DNA of 64,000 nt from positions 1,860,001 to 1,924,000 of the forward strand of contig NZ_CP147913.1 of assembly GCF_037414475.1 (NCBI RefSeq), read 5' to 3'. Position numbers and translations under genes: made by a program. Numbering within the stretch: the first letter of the stretch is position 1; each line of letters begins with the position of its first letter. Under the pieces are notes generated by a model, which ran no database searches, was not told the DNA's origin, and saw only the letters and a list, made by a program, of their open reading frames with translations. Of the stretch, positions 1 to 10,190 are shown in pieces. The stretch comes from Myxococcus stipitatus. GTDB taxonomy: Bacteria > Myxococcota > Myxococcia > Myxococcales > Myxococcaceae.

Positions 1-1
1 G

Positions 2-3000
2 CTGACGCATCGGGGCTTGTGCAACACGGCCTTGGCCGCCATCCGCGCGCACCGCATTACTGCGGACAGCCGGGTGCTCCAGTTCGCGGCCATCAGCTTC
101 GACGCATCGGTGTGCGAGATGTTCTCCGCGCTGCTGGCGGGGGCGAGGTTGTGCCTCGCGCCGCGTGACGCCCTCATGCCGGGAGAGCCGCTGCAGGGGC
201 TGTTGGAGTCACAGGGAATCACGGTGGCCACGTTGACGCCGTCGGTGTTGGCGCGGCTCGACCCGGCGCGGCTGCCCGCGCTGGAGTCTGTCATCTCCGC
301 GGGTGAGGCGTGTACGCCCGAGCTCGCGCGCCAGTGGGTGGAGGGCCGTCACTTCGTCAACGCATATGGCCCCACGGAGGTGACGGTGTGCGCCTCCGCG
401 CGGGAGAAGGTGAACGCGGAGCGGCCGGACATCGGCCGGGCGTGGCCCAACGTGCGGTTGTACGTGCTGGATGCCGAGGGCCGGCTCGTGCCCACGGGGG
501 TGCCGGGAGAGTTGTTCATCGGCGGCGTGGGTGTGGCCCGTGGATATCTCGGCCGGCCGGAGCTGACGGCCGAGCGGTTCGTGCCAGATGCCTTCAGCGG
601 CACGACGGGAGCGCGGCTATACCGCACGGGAGACCGGGTGCGATGGCTGGCGGACGGCCACCTTGAGTTCCTGGGCCGCACCGACTTCCAGGTGAAGCTG
701 CGCGGCTTCCGCATCGAGCTGGGAGAAGTGGAAGCCGCGTTGGCCGAGCTGCCCGAGGTGAGCGAGGCGGCGGTCGCTGTGCGCGAGGAAGCACCAGGCC
801 GCAAGCAGCTCGTGGCGTGGATTGTCCCCGTGGACGAGGAGGCCCTCGACACGGCGGTACTGCGGCGCGCGTTGGAGGTTCGGCTTCCGGACTACATGGT
901 GCCGTCGGCGTTCATCGCGTTGAAGGCGTTGCCGCTGACGTCGAGCGGCAAGGTGGATCGCCGGGCGCTCATGTCAGAGGTGCCACAACAGCAGCGCGCC
1001 AAGGACCATTACGTCGCGCCGCGCACGCTCGTGGAGAGGACGCTGACAGCCATCTGGTCGGCGGTGCTGTCTCGCGAGCGCGTGGGCATCCACGACAACT
1101 TCTTCGAGCTGGGTGGTGACTCCATCGTCAGCATCCAGGTCATCGCGCGAGCGCAGGAGGCGGGGCTGCGTATCACCCCGAGGCAGTTCTTCCAGCACCA
1201 GACCATCGCCGCGCTGGCCCCGCACGTCGGCGAAGCCCAGGCGCCCCGAGGTGAGCAAGGCGTGGTGACGGGCCCGGTGCCCCTCACGCCCATCCAACGG
1301 TGGTTCTTCGAGTCGCGGCTCCCCCAACCGCACCACTACAACCAATCCCTCTTGCTGGGCCTGCGCGACCGCCCCAACCCGGAGGCCCTCCATGGTGCAT
1401 TGACCGCGCTGGTGACACATCACGATGCACTCCGCCTGCGGTTCGAGGAGACGGAGAACGGCTGGCGACAGGAGAACGCCGGACTGGCGCATGCAGTGGA
1501 TTCGAGAGAGGAGGCTTCGTGCCCCACCAATGCGCCCCCCTTGTGCGTTGCATCCGTGGGGGATGCGCAATCGGGCTGCGCCCTCGCTCACCCCGTGGAA
1601 CTTCGCGTGGTGGACCTGTCTGCCCTCGATGCCGAAGCGCAGCGAGCAGCCCTGGAGGCCGAAGCCCAGAAGGCGCAGTCGGGATTCAACCTGACGCAGG
1701 CGCCCCTGATGGCCGCTGTCCTCTTCGACATGGGCACTCGTGGCACCCGGCTGCTGCTCGCGGTTCATCACCTCGTGGTCGATGCCGTCTCCTGGCGCGT
1801 GCTGCTCCAGGACCTGGGGACCGCGTACCAGCAACTCCTGAGCGGTGAACCCGCCGCCCTGCCCGCGAAGACCACTTCGTTCCAGGAGTGGGCACGCCGC
1901 CTGGAAGCCCACGCGCAGAGTCCCGAGATGGCCGACGAAGCAGCCGCATGGCTGCGGTACGGCCAGGACGTCCCTCCGCTTCCGCTCGACCTCCCAGGCG
2001 GAGAGAACACGCTCGCGTCGGCTCGCACGGTCAGCGTCGCTCTCGACGCCGAAGAGACTCGCGCGCTGCTCCACGAGCTGCCGAAGTCCTGGCGCGCACG
2101 CGTCGACGAAGTCCTGTTCGCCGCACTCGTGCGTTCGCTCACCGCGTGGACGGGCCAACGGCTGCATCGCGTGCAGTGGGAAGGCCACGGCCGCGAGGAA
2201 CTTTTCGACGACGTGGACCTCAGCCGCACCGTGGGCTGGTTCACCAGCATCTACCCCATCACCGTGGAGCTGCCACCAGCCGCCACACCCGGTGATGGAC
2301 TGCGAGCCGTGCGGGACGCTCTGCGACGAGTGCCTCGCAAGGGCCTCGGCTACGGGCTGCTGCGCTACCTGCGGCACGACCACCTCTGCTCGAAGCTCGA
2401 AGCCGTGCCCGAGCCGCAGGTCGCCTTCAACTACCTGGGCCAGCTCGACTCCGCCCTCCCCTCCGATTCGCCGCTCGTCCCCGCCGATGAGCCCATCGGC
2501 GCGCAGCACAGCCTCCTCGGCCGCCGCCGGCAGGTGCTGGAGGTGAACGCCCACGTGCTCGCAGGCCGTCTGGAAGTCTCTCTCACCTACAGCGAGGCCC
2601 TGCACCACCGCTCGACCCTGGAGTCCCTCGCCCAGGGCTATCTCCACGCCCTGCGCGAGCTGCTCACGGGGCAGGGCACGGAGGACGCGAAGCGCCTGTC
2701 ACCCTCCGACTTCCCGCTGGCCGACGTGACGCAGGCCACTCTGGACGGCCTGCTGCGTGACCACCCTGGACTGGAGGACCTCTACCCACTGTCCCCCATG
2801 CAGCAGGGCATGCTGTTCCACGCGCGGCTGGAGCCTCGCGCGGGCGTCTACTTCGAACGGGCCGCGTGGACCCTCGACACGGACCTGAACGTCGAGGCCC
2901 TGCGCCTCGCCTGGCGCGAGACGATGGAGCGCCATCCCATCCTGCGCACCAGCTTCGCGTGGGAGGGAATGGAGGAGCCACACCAGCTCGTCCACCGCGA

Positions 3001-6000
3001 GGCCAGACTGCCGTGGGAGGAGGCCGACTGGCGAGGGCTGACCGAGGACGCACAGCGAGCACGGCAAGCCAGGTGGATGCAGGAGGACGAGGCACGCGGC
3101 TTCGACCTCGAGCGAGCCCCCTTGATGCGAGTCGCGGTCCTGCGGCTCGGCGAGCGGACCTGGCGCGTGGTGTGGAGCTTCCACCACCTGCTGCTCGACG
3201 GCTGGAGCGTGGGCCGCGTCCTGAACGAGGTGCTCGCGCGATACGACGCGAAGCTGCGCCGCGAGACCTCCGCCATGGAGGCCACACCCCTGTTCCGCGA
3301 TTACATCGCATGGCTGCGCGAGCAGGGCACGGCGAAGGCGGAGACGTGGTGGCGACAAGAGCTGACCGGCTTCTCCGAGCCGACGCCCGTCCCCTGCGAA
3401 CAGGGAGGCAGCGCCCGGAGCGCGACGCCCGTGATGGGCGCGCGCAAGGTCCTCGTCCCCGAGGACGCCACGGAGCGCCTCCGCGCCTTCTCACGTCGTC
3501 ATCAGGTCACGCTCGGCACGTTGGTCCAGGCCGCCTGGGCCCTGGTGCTGGGGCGCCATGCCGGCGCGGAGGACGTCCTCTTCGGCGTCACCGTGGCGGG
3601 TCGCCCACCGGAGCTCAGCGGCGTCGAGCAGATGGTGGGCCTGTTCATCAACACTGTCCCCGCGCGCGTGCGGTTGCCCGCGAGCAAGCGCGTCGTGGAC
3701 TGGCTGAAGGAGCTTCAGTCCGCCCAGGTGGAGCGTGCGCCCTATGAGTCGGCGCCGCTGGTGAGAGTCCAGGGATGGAGCCAGGTCCCTCGCGGCACCT
3801 CGCTCTTCGAGACGCTCCTCGTCTTCGAGAACTACCCCGTCGAGCAGTCGGTGATGCAGGGCTCGAGCGCGCTGGAGGTCCGCGACGTCAACGCACAGGA
3901 GCGCACGCACTATCCACTCACCCTCACGGCCCATGCCGACAAGGAGCTGCTGCTGCTCATCGACTTCGAGTCCCCTCGACTCGAAGAGCGCGCCGTGGAG
4001 CAACTCCTGGAACAGCTCGCCACCGCGCTGGTGGGACTCTGCGCCTCCGAGAACCGCTGCCTCGGCGACGTGTCCATCCTCACCGAGGCGGCACGGCACC
4101 AGCTTCTCGTCGCCTGGAATGACACCCATGTCCCCATGGGTCCAGAGCTCTGCGTGCACGAGCACTTCGAGGCCCAGGCACGCAGGACCCCCAACGCCCT
4201 CGCCGTCTCCGCGCCCGGAGGTGCATCGCTCACCTACGGGCAGCTCGAGGAGCAGGCGAACCGGCTGGCCCATCACCTCCGAGCCCGAGGCATCGGCCCC
4301 GAGGTCCTGGTCGGTGTCTACCTGGAGCGCACGCCCGAGCTGTATGTCGCGCTGCTAGGCATCCTCAAGGCGGGCGGCGCCTACGTTCCGCTCGACCCCG
4401 CCTATCCCTCGGAGCGCGTGGCGCTGATGATCTCCGAGGCCCGGCTGTCGTGGCTCATCACCCAGCGCACGCTCGAAGCCACCCTCGGCACCTCCGAGGT
4501 GCCGCGCTACCTGCTGGACGGCGAAGCCAACGCGCGCGCGTCGCTCCCCACCGCACCTCCGCGCCGGCTCGCGGGCCCCGACACCCTGGCGTATGTCGTC
4601 TTCACGTCCGGCTCGACGGGTACACCCAAGGGGGTGATGGTCTCCCACCGGAGCTGGGCCAATGCCTACCTCGGCTGGGAGCAGGGCTACGGGCTGCGCG
4701 ACGAGGACTGCCGCAACCACCTTCAGATGGCGAGCTTCTCCTTCGACGTGTTCGGCGGAGACCTCGTCCGAGCCCTCCTCTCCGGAGGCAGGCTGGTGCT
4801 CTGCCCGCGTGAGTGGCTCCTGGAACCCGCGCGCCTCTACGCGCTGCTGCGCGACGAGGACATCCACTGCGCCGAGTTCGTCCCCGCCGTGGCGCGTGGC
4901 CTGCTTCAGCACCTGGAGGAGACCGGGCAACGGCTGGACTTCATGCGCGTGTTCGTCGCCGGCTCCGACGCCTGGTACGTCGACGAGTACCACCGCCTCC
5001 GGGGAGTCATCGGCGGCGGGACCCGGCTCATCAACTCCTACGGCATCAGCGAGACCACCATCGACAGCACGTGGTTCGAGAGCGACGGCCTGGAAGGAGC
5101 ACAGACGCGGCTCGTCCCCATCGGGCGGCCGTTCGCCAACGTGCGTGTCCACGTGTTGGATGCGCGGCACCAGCCGGTTCCGGTGGGGGTCGTGGGCGAG
5201 CTCTTCATCGCGGGAGAGGGCGTGGCGCGTGGCTATCGCCTCCGTCCGGAGTTGACCGCCGAGCGCTTCGTGCCCGACCCGTTCGGAGCGCCGGGCTCGC
5301 GGCTCTATCGCTCGGGGGACCGTGCTCGCTGGTTGCCGGACGGGAACCTCGAGTTCCTCGGCCGCGCGGACACCCAGGTGAAGCTGCGCGGCTTCCGCGT
5401 GGAGCTGGCGGAAATCGAGTCGGTCCTCGGCAAGGCGCCCTCCATCGAGGCCGCCGTGGTGCTGCTGCGGCAGGACCCTGGCACTCCCGCGCGGCTCGTC
5501 GCCTACGTCGTCGGAGCGGGTGCGCAAGACGTCTCCGCGCTGCGTGACTTCGTGCGTGCGCGGCTGCCCGACTACATGGTCCCCGCGCTCTTCCTGCGGA
5601 TGGACGCGTTCCCGTTGACGCCCAATGGCAAGGTGGACCGGAGGGCCCTGCCGGTTCCAGACGTGGGCCTGCGCGCGGTGGATGACCCGCTGGTCGCGCC
5701 GCGCACCGAAACGGAGGCGACGCTGCTCGCTATCTGGCGCGAGGTGCTGGGGCTGGAGTCGCTCGGGGTGATGGACGACTTCTTCGCCGTCGGTGGCCAC
5801 TCGCTCCTCGCCACGCGCATCCTCTCCCGCGCGAACGCCGTCTTCGAGGTGGACCTGCCGCTGCGTGCACTCTTCGAGTACACCACCGTCGCGGGGCTGG
5901 CCGAGCGCATCATCCTCGCGAGGCTCGAAGCCGTGGACGAGGCCGCGCTCGCGAACGCGCTGGACGAAGTGGACGGACTGTCGGACGAGGAAGCGGCGCT

Positions 6001-6028
6001 GCTGGCGGAGGGCTCGAACAATGAGTGA
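2..6028 (+). CDS. Non-ribosomal peptide synthetase, A-PCP-E-C-A-PCP (5' truncated by window edge)
   Basis: The frame is open at the first base, so this is the 3' part of a larger NRPS gene; 2008 codons are visible. Domains in order: A (1-325, entered just after its A3 core), PCP (about 339-408, LGGDS, Ser374), E (420-895, HHLVVDAVSW), C (919-1360, LSPMQQGMLFH and HHLLLDGW, the type normally found after E), A (1382-1885), PCP (1897-1970, GGHS, Ser1934). Read against PheA, the first pocket is DACTIAAVCK, one residue from the Phe code DAWTIAAVCK. The second is DVGEVGSIDK, one residue from the Orn code of gramicidin S and tyrocidine. Inferred product segment: D-Phe or another aromatic residue, then Orn. 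The short tail (LSDEEAALL) resembles a donor docking helix for the next protein. The stop overlaps the next start by 8 bp (ATGAGTGA), so the two are translationally coupled. Confidence 0.97.
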   Translation: MTHRGLCNTALAAIRAHRITADSRVLQFAAISFDASVCEMFSALLAGARLCLAPRDALMPGEPLQGLLESQGITVATLTPSVLARLDPARLPALESVISAGEACTPELARQWVEGRHFVNAYGPTEVTVCASAREKVNAERPDIGRAWPNVRLYVLDAEGRLVPTGVPGELFIGGVGVARGYLGRPELTAERFVPDAFSGTTGARLYRTGDRVRWLADGHLEFLGRTDFQVKLRGFRIELGEVEAALAELPEVSEAAVAVREEAPGRKQLVAWIVPVDEEALDTAVLRRALEVRLPDYMVPSAFIALKALPLTSSGKVDRRALMSEVPQQQRAKDHYVAPRTLVERTLTAIWSAVLSRERVGIHDNFFELGGDSIVSIQVIARAQEAGLRITPRQFFQHQTIAALAPHVGEAQAPRGEQGVVTGPVPLTPIQRWFFESRLPQPHHYNQSLLLGLRDRPNPEALHGALTALVTHHDALRLRFEETENGWRQENAGLAHAVDSREEASCPTNAPPLCVASVGDAQSGCALAHPVELRVVDLSALDAEAQRAALEAEAQKAQSGFNLTQAPLMAAVLFDMGTRGTRLLLAVHHLVVDAVSWRVLLQDLGTAYQQLLSGEPAALPAKTTSFQEWARRLEAHAQSPEMADEAAAWLRYGQDVPPLPLDLPGGENTLASARTVSVALDAEETRALLHELPKSWRARVDEVLFAALVRSLTAWTGQRLHRVQWEGHGREELFDDVDLSRTVGWFTSIYPITVELPPAATPGDGLRAVRDALRRVPRKGLGYGLLRYLRHDHLCSKLEAVPEPQVAFNYLGQLDSALPSDSPLVPADEPIGAQHSLLGRRRQVLEVNAHVLAGRLEVSLTYSEALHHRSTLESLAQGYLHALRELLTGQGTEDAKRLSPSDFPLADVTQATLDGLLRDHPGLEDLYPLSPMQQGMLFHARLEPRAGVYFERAAWTLDTDLNVEALRLAWRETMERHPILRTSFAWEGMEEPHQLVHREARLPWEEADWRGLTEDAQRARQARWMQEDEARGFDLERAPLMRVAVLRLGERTWRVVWSFHHLLLDGWSVGRVLNEVLARYDAKLRRETSAMEATPLFRDYIAWLREQGTAKAETWWRQELTGFSEPTPVPCEQGGSARSATPVMGARKVLVPEDATERLRAFSRRHQVTLGTLVQAAWALVLGRHAGAEDVLFGVTVAGRPPELSGVEQMVGLFINTVPARVRLPASKRVVDWLKELQSAQVERAPYESAPLVRVQGWSQVPRGTSLFETLLVFENYPVEQSVMQGSSALEVRDVNAQERTHYPLTLTAHADKELLLLIDFESPRLEERAVEQLLEQLATALVGLCASENRCLGDVSILTEAARHQLLVAWNDTHVPMGPELCVHEHFEAQARRTPNALAVSAPGGASLTYGQLEEQANRLAHHLRARGIGPEVLVGVYLERTPELYVALLGILKAGGAYVPLDPAYPSERVALMISEARLSWLITQRTLEATLGTSEVPRYLLDGEANARASLPTAPPRRLAGPDTLAYVVFTSGSTGTPKGVMVSHRSWANAYLGWEQGYGLRDEDCRNHLQMASFSFDVFGGDLVRALLSGGRLVLCPREWLLEPARLYALLRDEDIHCAEFVPAVARGLLQHLEETGQRLDFMRVFVAGSDAWYVDEYHRLRGVIGGGTRLINSYGISETTIDSTWFESDGLEGAQTRLVPIGRPFANVRVHVLDARHQPVPVGVVGELFIAGEGVARGYRLRPELTAERFVPDPFGAPGSRLYRSGDRARWLPDGNLEFLGRADTQVKLRGFRVELAEIESVLGKAPSIEAAVVLLRQDPGTPARLVAYVVGAGAQDVSALRDFVRARLPDYMVPALFLRMDAFPLTPNGKVDRRALPVPDVGLRAVDDPLVAPRTETEATLLAIWREVLGLESLGVMDDFFAVGGHSLLATRILSRANAVFEVDLPLRALFEYTTVAGLAERIILARLEAVDEAALANALDEVDGLSDEEAALLAEGSNNE

Positions 6029-9000
6029 CGCGCTCCAGAAGCGGCTGGCCGGGCTGTCTCCGGAGAAGCGGGAACTGGTGCTGAAGAAGCTGCGCCAGCA
6101 ACAGCGCACCGCCACGCCCGAGGCGGCATCGAGTCCCCCTTCGATTCCCCGAGCCCCACGCACGGGGCCGCTGCCACTCTCCTATCCCCAGCGCCGGCTG
6201 TGGTTCCTGGACCAGTTCGAGCCCGGAACCCCCGCGTACAACATCCCCGAGTTCGTGCGCCTCCGCGGTCCGCTCCAAGTGGAGGCGCTGACACGAGGCC
6301 TGGCCGAGGTCGTCCACCGGCACGAGGTGCTGCGGACGACCTTCGCCGCGGAGGATGGCGAGCCCGTGCAGCACATCGCGCCGCGCCTCTCGCTCGACGT
6401 GCCCGTGGTGGACCTGACGTCTCTTCCCACTGGAGAGCGAGAGGCCCGCTGCCGCGAGCTGGCGATTCAAGAAGCAGGGAGGTCCTTCGACCTGGCGAAG
6501 GGTCCGCTCCTCGCGGCCACGTTGGTGCGCCTGGGTGCCGAGGACCACGTCCTGCTGCTGGTGCTCCACCACATCATCTCCGACGGATGGTCCACGGGCG
6601 TGCTCGTCCGCGAGCTGGCGGCGCTCTATGACGCCTTCTCGCGCGGACAGCCTTCACCGCTGCCGGAGCTGTCCATCCAGTACGCCGACTTCGCCGTGTG
6701 GCAGCGGCGCTGGCTCCAGGGCGACGTGCTGGAGACTCAGCTCGGTTATTGGCGCGGACAGCTCGCGGACGGTGATGCCCCGTTGAAGCTGCCCACGGAC
6801 CGGCCGCGTCCCCGTGTGCGCACATATGCCGGAGGAAAGCGGAACTTCGCGGTGGGCGCGGAGCTCACGCGGCGGCTGCGAACACTCGCGGGGCAGGAGA
6901 AGGCCTCGCTCTACATGGTGCTGCTCGCGGCGCTCCAGGCCCAGCTCCACCGCTACACGCGAGAGCCTCGCCTCAGCGTGGGCACGTACATCGCCAACCG
7001 CAACCGCGCCGCCGTCGAGCCACTCATCGGGTTCTTCCTCAACACGCTCGTCATGCGGACGGACATGACTGGCGACCCGCGCTTCCGGGAGCTCTTGCGG
7101 CGCGTGGTGGACGTGACGCTGGGGGCCTACGCGCACCAGGACGTCCCGTTCGAGAAGCTGCTGGAGGAGCTGGCCCCCGCGCGAGACACCAGCTTCCCGC
7201 CTTTCTTCCAGGCGATGTTGGTGCTTCAGAACACGCCCGATGCCGAATCCTCCGTGGGCGCCCTGAAGATGGAGCCCTACAGCGTCGCGGGAGAGTCCTT
7301 CGCCCAGTTCGACGTCACGCTGTGGCTCTCCGAGGAAGGCGACGGGCTGCAAGGCACCTGGGAGTACAACCGGGACCTCTTCGACGCAGCCACCGCCGAC
7401 CGCATGGTGGCGCACTTCCAGACGCTGCTGGCGGGCATCGCGGCCCGGCCCGATGAGCCGTTGTCCACGATGCCACTGCTCCCAGCGGAGGAGCGCCACC
7501 GCGTGCTGCGCGAGTGGAACGCGGCCCGCATCGAGGTCCCCGAGGGCGCCTGTCTCCATCACCTCATCGCGGCCCATGCGGCCAGGACGCCGGACGCGCT
7601 CGCGGTCGTCGATCCGGAGCGGCGCCTCACCTACGGGCAGCTCGACAAGCGCGCCAACCAGCTCGCGCACCAGCTTCGCGCCATGGGTGTGGGAACGGAA
7701 TGCCGGGTGGGCATCTACCTGGAGCGCTCCGTCGACCTGGTGGTGGCCGTGCTCGCCGTGCTCAAGGCTGGCGGCGCCTATGTCCCGCTGGACCCTTCCT
7801 ATCCACCGGACCGCACCGCGCTGATGCTCTCCGACAGCAAGCCCGCGCTGCTCGTCACCCGGCGCTCACTGCGCGCGACGCTGCCCGAACCTCTGCCCAC
7901 CGTGGTGGACCTGGACGAGCACGCGCCGGGCATCGAGGCACGTCCAGACACCTGTCCCGAAGGAGGCGCGGGTCCCGAGCATCTCGCGTATGTGGTCTAC
8001 ACCTCGGGCTCCACGGGACGCCCCAAGGGCGTGATGGTGGGCCATCGAGGGCTCACCAACGCCTACTTCGCCTGGGAGCATGACTACCGCCTGCCCACCC
8101 TGCGCGCGCATCTGCAGATGGCGAGCTTCTCGTTCGATGTGTTCAGCGGAGACCTCGCGCGCGGGCTCGGCTCAGGGGCCGCGCTCGTGCTCTGCCCGCG
8201 CGAGTGGCTGCTGGAGCCCGAGCGCCTCCATGCGCTGATGCGGCGGGAGCAGGTGGACTGTGGAGAGTTCGTTCCGGCGGTGGCGCGTCTGCTCATGGCC
8301 CATCTCCAGGAACGTGGGCAGCGGCTGGACTTCATGCGGTTGCTCATCGTCGGCTCGGACACCTGGGACATGCGCGAGTACCACCAACTCCGGGGCCTGT
8401 GCGGTCCCCAGACGCGGCTGGTGAGCTCATACGGTCTCAGTGAAGCCACCATCGACAGCACGTACTTCGAAGCTCCCGCGCCCATCCCCAGCGAGCAGAC
8501 GGTTCCCATCGGCCGCCCATTCCCGAACGCGGCGATGTACCTGCTGGACGCCTCGCTCCAGCCCGCGCCCATCGGTGTTCCGGGCGAGCTGTTCGTCGGA
8601 GGCGTGGGGCTGGCGCGTGGCTACTGGGAACAGCCGGGCCTCACGGCCGAGCGCTTCGTCCCGCATCCCTTCAGCGCGGAGCCCGGCGCACGCCTGTACC
8701 GGACAGGAGACCTGGCGCGCTACGCGGCGGACGGGACGCTGGAGTTCATCGGCCGCAACGACACGCAGGTGAAGATTCGTGGCCACCGCATCGAGCTGGA
8801 CGAAATCCGGGCGAAGCTGTTGGAGCACGCAGACGTTCGAGCCGTGGAGTTGCTCGTCCGAGGAGAGGGCTCGGCCCGGCAGCTCGTCGCGTATCTCACG
8901 CTCGTGACTCCCGGCGCGGTGGGCGAGGAGGCCCTTCGACAGCACCTGCGCCAACACCTACCGCCGTACATGGTGCCCTCGGCCTTCGTCGTGATGGACG

Positions 9001-10190
9001 CATTCCCGCTCACCCCCAATGGCAAGGTGGACCGCAAGGCACTGCCTCCGCCAGGCGAGTCCCGGCGCGACACGGCGGACGGGTTCATCGCACCGCGAGG
9101 AGACACGGAGCGGAAGCTGGCGGGCATCTTCGAGGAGCTGCTGGGGACGAGCCCCATCGGAGCGTTCGACAGCTTCTTCGACCTCGGCGGGCACTCCCTG
9201 CTCGCGGTCCGGTTGGTCGCGAAGATTCGCGAACACTTCGGCCGGGCTCCATCACTGGCGGCGCTCTTCCAAGGCCCCACGCCCGAGCATCTCGCGCGAG
9301 TGCTCGACGACCACGGCAGCAGCCCGTCGTCTCCGCTGGTGACGCTCCACGCGGGAGGCGAAGCACCGCCCCTGTTCTGCGTCCCGGGAGCGGGCGGCAA
9401 TGTCCTCTACTTCCGGGAGCTCACGCGGAGCCTGGGAGCGGCGCGCCCGCTCTATGGGTTCCAAGCCAAGGGCCTGGATGGAGAGGAGACGCCCCACGCT
9501 TCCGTCGAGGAGATGGCGGAGTGCTACCTCCAGGCGCTCCAGCAGGTGCGGCCTCGGGGCCCGTATCATCTGCTGGGCCACTCCTTCGGGAGCTGGGTCG
9601 CGTTCGAGATGGCGAAGCGGCTCCGCGCGAAGGGCGAGGAGGTCGCCTTCCTCGGCCTCCTCAACACGCCAGTGCCGAGGACCCAGGAAGGCGCCACCGA
9701 GGAGCCCGCGCTCGACGACGCGGACTGGATGGCCTCCGTCGCGAGCGTCGCGGGGCGGCTGTACGGCGTGGACCTGGGAGTCTCCGCCGAGTCCCTCCGG
9801 CCGCTCACTTCCGAAGCGAGACTCGTTCACATCACGGAGCGGCTCATCCAGAAGGGCCTGCTGCCGCCCGACGCCGACACCCGGCAAGTGCGCGGGCTCA
9901 TCCAGGTCTACAAACGCGCCTACGAAATCACCTACGCCCTCCCGTCGGATGCACGCGCCAACTCCATCACCCTCTTCCGGGCGAATGAACGGCACGAAGA
10001 CGACGGAGTCCTCCCGGGTGAGTTCGCAGAGGACGGCACCTGGGGCTGGCGACACCACGCCGAGAGCGCCGTCGTCGTCGAGGAGGTTCCCGGCGACCAC
10101 ATGACGATGCTGGCCTCGCCGCATGTCGAGCGGCTCGCGGAGCGGGTGCGTTGGCATCTGGAGCACGCGGGCTCGGAGACAGCCTCATGA
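6021..10190 (+). CDS. Terminal NRPS module, C-A-PCP-TE, predicted Orn
   Basis: Protein of 1389 aa. The start is the ATG at 6021, inside the end of the preceding gene; the open frame further upstream is antisense-free but lies within that gene. Residues 1-30 form a basic, helical acceptor docking segment (LSPEKRELVLKKL). Then come C (49-487, LCL type, LSYPQRRLWFLDQ and HHIISDGWS near 183), A (504-1007), PCP (1021-1094, LGGHS) and a type I thioesterase (1107-1384) with GHSFG, nucleophile Ser1188, and a C-terminal PGDH histidine motif. The A pocket reads DVGEIGSIDK, identical to the Orn code of gramicidin S/tyrocidine synthetases, and the family hallmarks (FDVFSGD, VGSD, IDSTYFE) agree. With the upstream protein it would add a second Orn and release the peptide. 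Hydrolysis and cyclisation cannot be told apart from sequence. The stop overlaps the MFS gene by 4 bp. Confidence 0.97.
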   Translation: MSDALQKRLAGLSPEKRELVLKKLRQQQRTATPEAASSPPSIPRAPRTGPLPLSYPQRRLWFLDQFEPGTPAYNIPEFVRLRGPLQVEALTRGLAEVVHRHEVLRTTFAAEDGEPVQHIAPRLSLDVPVVDLTSLPTGEREARCRELAIQEAGRSFDLAKGPLLAATLVRLGAEDHVLLLVLHHIISDGWSTGVLVRELAALYDAFSRGQPSPLPELSIQYADFAVWQRRWLQGDVLETQLGYWRGQLADGDAPLKLPTDRPRPRVRTYAGGKRNFAVGAELTRRLRTLAGQEKASLYMVLLAALQAQLHRYTREPRLSVGTYIANRNRAAVEPLIGFFLNTLVMRTDMTGDPRFRELLRRVVDVTLGAYAHQDVPFEKLLEELAPARDTSFPPFFQAMLVLQNTPDAESSVGALKMEPYSVAGESFAQFDVTLWLSEEGDGLQGTWEYNRDLFDAATADRMVAHFQTLLAGIAARPDEPLSTMPLLPAEERHRVLREWNAARIEVPEGACLHHLIAAHAARTPDALAVVDPERRLTYGQLDKRANQLAHQLRAMGVGTECRVGIYLERSVDLVVAVLAVLKAGGAYVPLDPSYPPDRTALMLSDSKPALLVTRRSLRATLPEPLPTVVDLDEHAPGIEARPDTCPEGGAGPEHLAYVVYTSGSTGRPKGVMVGHRGLTNAYFAWEHDYRLPTLRAHLQMASFSFDVFSGDLARGLGSGAALVLCPREWLLEPERLHALMRREQVDCGEFVPAVARLLMAHLQERGQRLDFMRLLIVGSDTWDMREYHQLRGLCGPQTRLVSSYGLSEATIDSTYFEAPAPIPSEQTVPIGRPFPNAAMYLLDASLQPAPIGVPGELFVGGVGLARGYWEQPGLTAERFVPHPFSAEPGARLYRTGDLARYAADGTLEFIGRNDTQVKIRGHRIELDEIRAKLLEHADVRAVELLVRGEGSARQLVAYLTLVTPGAVGEEALRQHLRQHLPPYMVPSAFVVMDAFPLTPNGKVDRKALPPPGESRRDTADGFIAPRGDTERKLAGIFEELLGTSPIGAFDSFFDLGGHSLLAVRLVAKIREHFGRAPSLAALFQGPTPEHLARVLDDHGSSPSSPLVTLHAGGEAPPLFCVPGAGGNVLYFRELTRSLGAARPLYGFQAKGLDGEETPHASVEEMAECYLQALQQVRPRGPYHLLGHSFGSWVAFEMAKRLRAKGEEVAFLGLLNTPVPRTQEGATEEPALDDADWMASVASVAGRLYGVDLGVSAESLRPLTSEARLVHITERLIQKGLLPPDADTRQVRGLIQVYKRAYEITYALPSDARANSITLFRANERHEDDGVLPGEFAEDGTWGWRHHAESAVVVEEVPGDHMTMLASPHVERLAERVRWHLEHAGSETAS

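Noticed and set aside
17-19. TTG as the start of the first NRPS
   Set aside because: The frame is open through base 2 and encodes an uninterrupted A-domain core (LTHRG) before this codon, so the gene begins outside the window.
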